A stretch of DNA of 10,031 nt. Source: a bacterium (lineage in GTDB: Bacteria > Spirochaetota > Spirochaetia > JABEVK01). Every line of letters starts with the position of its first letter. The stretch's first letter is position 1. The notes below the pieces were generated by a model. The model was not told the DNA's origin. It made no database searches and was given only the letters and a program-made list of their open reading frames with translations. The translations under genes were made by a program, and so were the position numbers. The DNA lies in NCBI GenBank assembly GCA_021782055.1, contig JAJXVP010000086.1, forward strand, positions 1 through 10,031, written 5' to 3'. Of the stretch, positions 6,273 to 10,031 are shown piece after piece.

Positions 6273-6395
6273 ATGTCACATATCGGGGTGGTCGCGCTGA
6301 TTGTTTTTCCAGCCTTGGGGTTTATCTTGTATTACACCATTTTATTGGTGTTAGAGGCTCGCCACCGAAAAAAGCATCCTGAGGAGCGCTCATAA
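6273..6395 (+). CDS. 40-residue single-TM membrane protein, unknown function
   Basis: A 40-codon ORF starting at ATG 6273 with a strong GGGGGAG (6264-6270) just upstream, 12 nt after the amidase stop. The product is one hydrophobic helix (about 4-27, from IGVVALIVFPALGF to ILLVL) followed by a charged tail EARHRKKHPEERS. The positive-inside rule would place the C-terminus in the cytoplasm. Its TAA (6393-6395) lies within the A-run that forms the tail of the following hairpin. Tight spacing, a good ribosome site and the membrane-protein pattern argue that it is real. It could be a small partner of the cyclase or amidase; I recognise no family. The size resembles small regulatory or respiratory-complex membrane subunits, but there is no motif to support either. 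Confidence 0.68.
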   Translation: MSHIGVVALIVFPALGFILYYTILLVLEARHRKKHPEERS

Positions 6396-6425
6396 AAAAG
6401 GGACTTGCTTTTTTAGCAAGTCCCT
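6394..6425 (-). terminator. Strong intrinsic terminator, main orientation minus
   Basis: AGGGACTTGCT (6399-6409) and AGCAAGTCCCT (6415-6425) make a perfect 11-bp stem with a T5 loop. Read on the minus strand, the stem is followed by six T residues, ideal for ending the lipoprotein transcript whose stop is at 6450-6452. On the plus strand no T-run follows, so stopping of the amidase/small-protein transcript would rely on the hairpin alone. The T-run overlaps the TAA of the small ORF. Confidence 0.9.
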
Positions 6426-6449
6426 TGTCTGGTGAATTGTCGCTAGAGT

Positions 6450-7211
6450 TTACGGGTAGATAAAGCTAGCCCAGGTACTGCCTGTCGCCAAACTTCCTTG
6501 TGGGACGTTCACTTGTGGACCTGAGGTGGGGGTTATTAGAACATCGACCCAAATCTGGGCCCCTGTTGTCCAACTTGCGCTGGTTCCTGCAGAAACTGAC
6601 CAAAACCCGGTCGTTGATGAGTAACTCAACGCAGAACTTGAAGTTGCCAAACCTGTGCTGTTATTGCCAACTGATGCGTATAATGAAGGAGCCGTCGTAA
6701 ACGCCTGGGTGGGGATATACGATACGGTAAAACTGTTGCTTGTGAAGTTGGTCATGTAGACTGTTCCGTTAGTCCCAGTAGCTTCGATGGCAGCCACGGT
6801 CGGCACGGTGATTGAGGTGGTTCCGCTGCTTTGAATGGTCGTCGCTGTTGAGCCGAGCCATATAACGCTACCGGAGGAGTTTTTGCCAAATACATACACC
6901 AAGGCTGACCCCGAAGCACTGACCGTAAACGTACCTGCAAAGTTGCTATTCGTCGTGTTACGAGTTAAAGTGGCACTACCCAGACTGGTATACGAAGTAT
7001 TGTAGACTTCAACAGTGACCGTACTGACATTGCTATCAGAGTACAAACTGCGTGCAGGCGAACTCGAAGAACTGAGACCGGGGCTTGTCGAAACTGACAA
7101 GGAATACCCAGAGTTTGAAACCGGGGCAGTTTGTTGCGATGAACTCACGGGGTTGGCGCACGAGGCCAACAAGCCACCGGCAATCAACAGAGCAAAAAAA
7201 GATTTTTTCAT
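6450..7211 (-). CDS. Ser-rich predicted lipoprotein of unknown function
   Basis: A 253-residue protein. I chose the ATG at 7209-7211 (MKKSFFALLI) because AAGGAG (7218-7223) sits six bases upstream; a GTG at 7238 would add nine residues and break the signal peptide. The signal peptide ends in LLASC, with Cys18 the predicted lipid-modified residue. Residues about 19-55 are a Ser/Gln/Pro linker. The remainder is all-beta in look, rich in Ser, Thr, Gly, Val and Tyr, with short strand-turn-strand units (for example VTVEVYNTSYTSLGSATLTR and VWVDVLITP-like segments). It has no catalytic motif and no family I know. It shares style, size class and an upstream motif with the lipoprotein at 992 but no clear sequence relation. 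It stands alone, with its own terminator at 6394-6425. Confidence 0.82.
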   Translation of the reverse strand: MKKSFFALLIAGGLLASCANPVSSSQQTAPVSNSGYSLSVSTSPGLSSSSSPARSLYSDSNVSTVTVEVYNTSYTSLGSATLTRNTTNSNFAGTFTVSASGSALVYVFGKNSSGSVIWLGSTATTIQSSGTTSITVPTVAAIEATGTNGTVYMTNFTSNSFTVSYIPTQAFTTAPSLYASVGNNSTGLATSSSALSYSSTTGFWSVSAGTSASWTTGAQIWVDVLITPTSGPQVNVPQGSLATGSTWASFIYP

Positions 7212-7221
7212 GGTATTCTCC

Positions 7222-7323
7222 TTAACTCGCTTGAACACTTACCGTGTAGTTGGTAAGTTCCGTTAGAGTTCCCAAATCCTCAAGGATGGGTGGGGAATAA
7301 GAAAGAGGGGATAGTGTCGCCAA
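7222..7323 (-). CDS. Possible 33-residue leader ORF upstream of the lipoprotein gene
   Basis: On the minus strand AAGGAGG (7330-7336) is followed six bases later by TTG (7321-7323). It opens a 33-codon frame, beginning MATLSPLSYS and ending TAA at 7222-7224, inside the AAGGAG ribosome site of the lipoprotein gene. That geometry fits a translated leader coupled to the downstream gene. An in-frame TTG at 7327-7329 abuts the SD. The peptide has no signal sequence or family and the start is weak. A candidate promoter inside the ORF (7246-7276) would skip it. Moderate to low confidence. Confidence 0.35.
   Translation of the reverse strand: MATLSPLSYSPPILEDLGTLTELTNYTVSVQAS
7233..7260 (-). promoter_or_regulatory. 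Hairpin in the 5' leader of the lipoprotein gene
   Basis: Read on the minus strand, CTTACC (7252-7257) pairs with GGTAAG (7238-7243) across an eight-base loop. GAA (7258-7260) pairs with TTC (7233-7235) beyond a two-base bulge. The stem ends ten bases before the AAGGAG site, close enough to affect initiation or to stabilise the mRNA. Confidence 0.45.
7246..7276 (-). promoter_or_regulatory. Candidate ECF-type promoter of the lipoprotein gene
   Basis: TTTGGGAACTCTAACG (minus, 7261-7276) matches TTTGGGAACCAGAACG at 930-945 at 13 of 16 positions, in the same orientation and at nearly the same distance from the ATG (49 versus 46 nt). CTAC follows in both (18 versus 17 nt after GGAAC). A second GGAACTT at 7255-7261 makes the exact -35 uncertain. 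Confidence 0.35.
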
Positions 7324-7336
7324 GAGCAACCTCCTT

Positions 7337-7376
7337 AGATTTTTTAAACACAATTAACTATTTGTGAAAAAAATCT
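7337..7376. promoter_or_regulatory. 40-bp two-part dyad between divergent genes
   Basis: AGATTTTTT (7337-7345) and AAAAAATCT (7368-7376) are perfect inverted arms. Nested within them, CACAA (7349-7353) and TTGTG (7362-7366) form a second inverted pair around eight bases. It sits between the lipoprotein and hydrolase genes, upstream of both. On the minus strand TTCACA (7363-7368) and TAAAAA (7341-7346), 16 nt apart, resemble a housekeeping promoter inside the dyad. It may be an operator, but no regulator family is assigned. Confidence 0.5.
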
Positions 7377-7392
7377 TTTGGAGTATTAGACC

Positions 7393-7420
7393 TTTGGTCG
7401 TAAATTGATGATCTTATGAT
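7393..7420 (+). promoter_or_regulatory. Candidate promoter of the hydrolase gene
   Basis: TATGAT (7415-7420) is a good -10, 27 nt before the ATG. The -35 position holds only TTTGGT (7393-7398), a partial match at 16-nt spacing. AAGGAG follows at 7433-7438, giving the gene a good ribosome site. Confidence 0.35.
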
Positions 7421-7447
7421 AAATACTTAGACAAGGAGAATAGAGAC

Positions 7448-7993
7448 ATGAACAAAACAGCTCTGTTGGTTATGGATGTTCAGCCCGGAATCGTTAGTAG
7501 ACTCAAGGACACTGAGGCTTATTTGAAACGTGCACAGGAGGTGGTACAGACGGCTCGTCGCCACCAAATCCCGGTGATTTTTGTCGTCGTGGGGTTTCGG
7601 GAAGGTTTCCCTGAGGTCAGTCCGCGTAACAAAGCCTTTCAAAACCTTACGGCGGGACTCCCTTCTCATATGGTGAATCCTTTGCCGGCCATAGAACGCG
7701 AAAAATCAGATATCTTGGTTGTTAAACGACGGGTAAGTGCCTTTTCGGGCAGTGATCTTGACGTTGTTCTCCGGGGTCAAGGGATCCAGCATTTGGTCCT
7801 AGCCGGAATCTCTACCAGTGGCGTTGTGCTATCGACTACCCGCGAAGCGGCCGATAAAGATTTTCAACTCACGATACTTTCAGATCTTTGTGCTGATTTT
7901 GACGAAGAAGTTCACCAAGTCCTATTAACAAAGGTCTTTCCTCGCCAAGCTGAGGTAGTAATCAGCCAGGAATGGCTTGATACTTTAGGCTGA
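7448..7993 (+). CDS. Isochorismatase-like (cysteine hydrolase fold) protein lacking the canonical Cys
   Basis: A 181-residue cytoplasmic protein, ATG with AAGGAG nine bases upstream. The fold is the isochorismatase/nicotinamidase type: LLVMDVQPGI carries the catalytic Asp10, and VVKRRVSAFSGSDL carries the Lys93 expected in the triad. LVLAGISTSGVVLSTTREAADKDF is the cis-peptide and nucleophile loop. Where nicotinamidase has ATDYC, this protein has STSGV, so the nucleophilic Cys is replaced by Val126. Its only Cys is Cys148 in SDLCAD. From memory, the STSGVVLST version is shared by a branch of proteins annotated as cysteine hydrolases, so it is probably a stable variant and not a random mutation. 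The usual amide or vinyl-ether hydrolysis is doubtful. It is a single-gene unit with no neighbour from nicotinamide or siderophore pathways. Confidence 0.87.
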   Translation: MNKTALLVMDVQPGIVSRLKDTEAYLKRAQEVVQTARRHQIPVIFVVVGFREGFPEVSPRNKAFQNLTAGLPSHMVNPLPAIEREKSDILVVKRRVSAFSGSDLDVVLRGQGIQHLVLAGISTSGVVLSTTREAADKDFQLTILSDLCADFDEEVHQVLLTKVFPRQAEVVISQEWLDTLG

Positions 7994-8094
7994 GAAGTTA
8001 CCCCCGCCGCTGTAATGAGCAAAAAATCTGCTAGGCTCAGAAACAAAAAAAACGAGTTTGACGTTAGGGGTAACAGAAGCGGCATTATCGAGGC
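7994..8094. other. Convergent intergenic region with complementary blocks and an A8 tract
   Basis: Between the two convergent stops lie GTTACCCC (7997-8004), GCCGCT (8006-8011) and TAATG (8013-8017). Their complements follow in the same order: GGGGTAAC (8067-8074), AGCGGC (8078-8083) and CATTA (8083-8087). TGAGC (8016-8020) also pairs with GCTCA (8035-8039). A8 (8045-8052) would be a U8 tract on the minus strand, but no clean stem precedes it. Termination for either gene is therefore probable here but not of textbook form. Confidence 0.45.
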
Positions 8095-8412
8095 TTAGTC
8101 ACGCTCAACCGAGGTGGCTACCCGCCCCTTGATACGATAAACAATAACGACACTGTTGCCTTTGCGAAGCGCACGGACATGGCTAGGAGACCCATCTTTT
8201 GCGGTGACGGTGACATAATTGGCCAAGGTAAAAGCCATATCGTTGCCATGAACATCGACCAAAAGGGTGGTTGCGGTATGCCCATCATGCCTAACCGTCG
8301 ATTTAGCGACAATATGCCCGCTGACCATACCAATCTCGGGGTGAAAATTCGAGGCGAACAAGGCGCCACTGGTTAAACAAGCTACCATTAACAGCACAAA
8401 AAGACGTTTCAT
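8095..8412 (-). CDS. Small exported protein of unknown function
   Basis: A 105-residue protein with ATG at 8410-8412 and AAGGAAGG about six bases upstream. Residues 1-20 are a signal peptide ending ALFA before SNFHPE; there is a Cys at position 12, but not in a lipobox, so a soluble periplasmic product is expected. The mature 85 residues alternate short strands and turns (IGMVSGHIVAKSTV, TLLVDVHGNDMAF, NYVTVTAKDG, SVVIVYRIKGR), suggesting a small beta-barrel of the OB kind. The order of a VxGxI strand, a nucleotide- or metal-independent barrel and a basic end is common in small periplasmic OB-fold proteins, but I cannot assign a family. It lies 64 nt downstream of the phosphatase gene on the same strand and has its own good promoter. 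Confidence 0.75.
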   Translation of the reverse strand: MKRLFVLLMVACLTSGALFASNFHPEIGMVSGHIVAKSTVRHDGHTATTLLVDVHGNDMAFTLANYVTVTAKDGSPSHVRALRKGNSVVIVYRIKGRVATSVERD

Positions 8413-8434
8413 TTTTTACCTTCCTTAAAAAATG

Positions 8435-8462
8435 TTATAACACTCTTCGGTAAGTTTGTGAA
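8435..8462 (-). promoter_or_regulatory. Sigma-70-type promoter of the small exported protein gene
   Basis: On the minus strand TTCACA (8457-8462) and TTATAA (8435-8440) are separated by 16 nt. Both boxes are good matches, and a leader of about 15-20 nt leads to the ATG at 8412. This is one of the best promoter candidates in the window. Confidence 0.55.
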
Positions 8463-8491
8463 GATTAACTTCTTAACTATTCTTTAATCTT
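8461..8491. repeat. AT-rich inverted repeat over the phosphatase stop codon
   Basis: AAGATTAA (8461-8468) and TTAATCTT (8484-8491) are perfect eight-base arms around 15 bases. The stop codon of the phosphatase gene (8477-8479) lies in the loop, and the left arm abuts the -35 of the next gene. Too AT-rich for a normal terminator. Confidence 0.4.
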
Positions 8492-9679
8492 TAGCCGCAG
8501 TAACAAAAGGCACTGGTCATCACCTCTAGGCTGGTCTCCTCGAAACGCTTTTACCGCTGAACGGAGGTTATCCGCCACATGAGGTAGCTCGTCTTTTCGC
8601 CCGGCCGTGAGGATTTTTTCGATCCGATCCAAGCCAAATTCTCGTCCTTTGGCATCCTGCTGTTCAGCAAACCCATCCGAAAATAACGCTATGGTATCAC
8701 CGGGGTGCAGCACCCCTAAACGTGGTTGTGGGTCTAACGTGGGTACAAAGCCCAAAAAGGGATTCTCGCTTGAAAGTTCATGCGCCTTGTCGCCACGCAA
8801 AAGCCGAAAGTGCCGATGCCCCATGTCGTAAAGAGTTAACTTTCGGTCTTGTTCCGAGAAGGTGAGAAAGATTCCGGTTAAATATCGTTCTTGCCGAAAG
8901 GTTTTCAGCACAAAATCGTTCACCTTTTGAATAAAGGGCTTCATGCCTTGATCAAAATCATACAACGAGAACATGCCTCCAAGTGCCGTTGTTACCAGAC
9001 TGGCGGCAGCCCCCTTGCCCGAGACATCGCAAAGCAAAACCGCCCAGCGGCCAGGAGCGTATTCTTTATAGGCATAGAAGTCACCGCCCACGCCCTTGGC
9101 CATTTTACAAAAGGCGTGAATTTGTAAACCTGGTTTTTCAAAGAAGCTGACCTCGGGGATCATTTCGGTTTGGATCGCGACGGCTAACTTAAGATCTTGG
9201 CGATAGACTTTGAACATCGAAATAAGTAGGTCTTTCGACGAAAAAATCCCGGCAAAGGAACCGCTAGAGTTTTTTAACAAGTAATAGGTATTTTTGGCTT
9301 GCTCGGCTTCCTGCTCAAGTTTTTCGGCAATCGCGAGCACATGTTTATCCCACGAAAAACTTTTTGTCGCTTCCATCATGCTCAAGACTTTATGCCGTCC
9401 TAGAACGTCGTAGGCAAAAGGAAGACTCATTTTGGCTTGAAATTGGCTCACCGTAATAATTCCTAGCCCTTCTCCTTTACGGTTTACCACTCCAACGGCC
9501 CAAACATCGCTAAGGTGTTTGAGGTCTTCGACGAGGTCTTTGGCGGTGGCTTCACTGGTTACGTAATAAAATTGGTTTGCCAGACGACCAATACTTCCGA
9601 CGGGAGCGGTAGGGGGAAGGTACAAGCGCAAGCAACGGCAGGTATCGTCGGCCAAAGAAGCGGGGAGGGGATGATCCAT
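8477..9679 (-). CDS. CBS-like domain/SpoIIE-type PP2C serine phosphatase
   Basis: A 400-residue cytoplasmic protein with ATG at 9677-9679 and TAGGAG about eight bases upstream. Residues about 38-158 look like a degenerate CBS pair: a first unit near VTSEATAKDLVEDL...GIITVSQF (40-80) and a second ending YYLLKNSSGSFAGIFSSKDLL (132-152). Residues about 165-400 are the PP2C/SpoIIE domain of RsbU-type regulators, which dephosphorylate anti-sigma antagonists. Metal ligands D200 (GVGGDFYAY), D218 (LCDVSGKG), D335 (LFSDGF) and D387/D388 (RGDDQC) are all present, so it should be active. The usual NAGH motif reads DMGH (285-288). CBS units often bind adenine nucleotides, so energy state is a possible input, inferred only. 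It lies downstream of dapL on the same strand. No partner anti-sigma or STAS protein is in the window. Confidence 0.88.
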   Translation of the reverse strand: MDHPLPASLADDTCRCLRLYLPPTAPVGSIGRLANQFYYVTSEATAKDLVEDLKHLSDVWAVGVVNRKGEGLGIITVSQFQAKMSLPFAYDVLGRHKVLSMMEATKSFSWDKHVLAIAEKLEQEAEQAKNTYYLLKNSSGSFAGIFSSKDLLISMFKVYRQDLKLAVAIQTEMIPEVSFFEKPGLQIHAFCKMAKGVGGDFYAYKEYAPGRWAVLLCDVSGKGAAASLVTTALGGMFSLYDFDQGMKPFIQKVNDFVLKTFRQERYLTGIFLTFSEQDRKLTLYDMGHRHFRLLRGDKAHELSSENPFLGFVPTLDPQPRLGVLHPGDTIALFSDGFAEQQDAKGREFGLDRIEKILTAGRKDELPHVADNLRSAVKAFRGDQPRGDDQCLLLLRLKIKE

Positions 9680-9740
9680 GAAGGGACTCCTAGATTACCT
9701 AAACTTTGTAACCCAGTGTGTCCCTCCTTGGTAGAAAATT

Positions 9741-9758
9741 TGTCAGAATCGTGTCAGA
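9741..9758. promoter_or_regulatory. TGTCAGA direct repeat upstream of the phosphatase gene
   Basis: TGTCAGA occurs at 9741-9747 and 9752-9758, an 11-bp period, about one helix turn. On the coding strand of the phosphatase it reads TCTGACA twice, about 60-80 nt before the ATG. It could bind a regulator on one face of the DNA. A clear -10 was not found. Confidence 0.4.
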
Positions 9759-9786
9759 TTGCGGTTAAAAGAGCTGTTGCTAAAGC

Positions 9787-10031
9787 TTATTTTGCTTGCC
9801 ACAGCCGGGTTAAACGTCCCAAGGCTTCTTCGACCTTTTCACGGTGATTAAACGCACTAATGCGAATATACCCTTCGCCGCAGGTGCCGAACCCCGAGCC
9901 GGGTGTCACCACAACTTGGGCCTTTTCAAGGATCTCATCAAAGGCCTTCCAGCTGTCGGTACCGGCTTTTACCCAAACATAGGGCCCGTTTTCGCCGCCG
10001 GTGGCTTCTAAGCCGGCTTGAGTTACCGCTT
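9787..10031 (-). CDS. dapL: LL-diaminopimelate aminotransferase, C-terminal part (start outside window)
   Basis: The last 81 codons of a class I/II aminotransferase, entering from the right edge and ending TAA at 9787-9789. The C-terminal domain is plain: [43 protein letters not shown] and [13 protein letters not shown]. The TPGSGFG...[10 protein letters not shown]...HRE pattern is typical of DapL, a PLP enzyme that converts tetrahydrodipicolinate to LL-diaminopimelate in the lysine/peptidoglycan pathway used by spirochaetes and chlamydiae. IRISAF holds the Arg that binds the substrate carboxylate. The PLP lysine lies outside the window. It is upstream of and on the same strand as the phosphatase, with about 107 nt between them. 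Another aminotransferase of the same fold cannot be fully ruled out. Confidence 0.75.
   Translation of the reverse strand, partial: AVTQAGLEATGGENGPYVWVKAGTDSWKAFDEILEKAQVVVTPGSGFGTCGEGYIRISAFNHREKVEEALGRLTRLWQAK

Noticed and set aside
6500..6940. Short ORFs on both strands inside the Ser-rich lipoprotein gene
   Set aside because: Repetitive Ser/Thr codons open alternative frames; the products have no protein-like pattern.
7212..7238. GTG 7238 start for the minus-strand lipoprotein
   Set aside because: It adds nine polar residues before a clean MKKSFF signal peptide; the AAGGAG site serves the ATG at 7211.
8118..8376. Alternative ORFs overlapping the small exported protein
   Set aside because: The 8095-8412 frame has a signal peptide, a strong ribosome site and a promoter; the others have none.
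9755..9789. Terminator after dapL (AGCT arms with TTTT, minus strand)
   Set aside because: Four-bp stem with an eight-base loop is too weak to call.
9515..9847. Plus-strand 110-codon ORF across the phosphatase start and dapL end
   Set aside because: Antisense to two well-supported genes and their gap; composition is that of a shadow frame.
1..10031. Mobile element, phage, CRISPR or defence island
   Set aside because: No transposase, integrase, repeat array, terminal repeats or composition shift was seen on either strand.

Overview
The window looks like a chromosomal segment of a free-living or commensal spirochaete, or a close relative. Two predicted lipoproteins have lipoboxes of the loose spirochaete kind (FFSC, LASC). 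The left-edge DRE-TIM aldolase homologue is of a type I associate with Treponema and Leptospira. The right edge carries the end of a DapL-type LL-diaminopimelate aminotransferase, and signalling is rich (ECF sigma factor, class III cyclase, SpoIIE-type phosphatase). Base composition is intermediate and similar throughout. No tRNA, rRNA, insertion sequence, phage gene or CRISPR array was seen. The taxon is inferred from family patterns, not from a marker gene.

Layout. (1) 1-859, minus: a DRE-TIM aldolase running off the left edge, divergent from the next block. (2) 992-3876, plus: Ser/Thr-rich lipoprotein, Spy/CpxP-like periplasmic protein, ECF sigma factor and a one-TM protein whose start overlaps the sigma gene. 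It reads as an envelope-stress cassette, with an ECF-like GGGAAC element upstream of the first gene. (3) 3976-6395, plus: membrane-bound adenylate cyclase, exported Amidase_3 protein whose third zinc ligand is Tyr instead of His, and a previously uncalled 40-residue membrane protein. The block ends at a strong hairpin oriented to terminate the opposing gene. (4) 6450-7211, minus: a second Ser-rich lipoprotein with a complex 5' region (leader ORF, hairpin, long dyad). (5) 7448-7993, plus: an isochorismatase-fold hydrolase lacking the canonical cysteine. (6) 8095-10031, minus: small exported protein, CBS-like/SpoIIE phosphatase, and the 3' end of dapL.

How the genes may work together. Blocks 2 and 3 share an envelope theme: a periplasmic sensor-like chaperone, its sigma factor and candidate anti-sigma, then a cyclase with an extracytoplasmic Cache-like domain next to a peptidoglycan-amidase relative. 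Both lipoprotein genes carry TTTGGGAACNNNAACG about 46-49 nt upstream of their start codons, in the same orientation. This suggests, but does not prove, that they share a regulator, possibly the local ECF sigma factor. I see no defence system or mobile island. The most unusual items are the altered amidase active site, the small membrane ORF overlapping the terminator, and the structured regions at 7212-7376 and 7997-8087.
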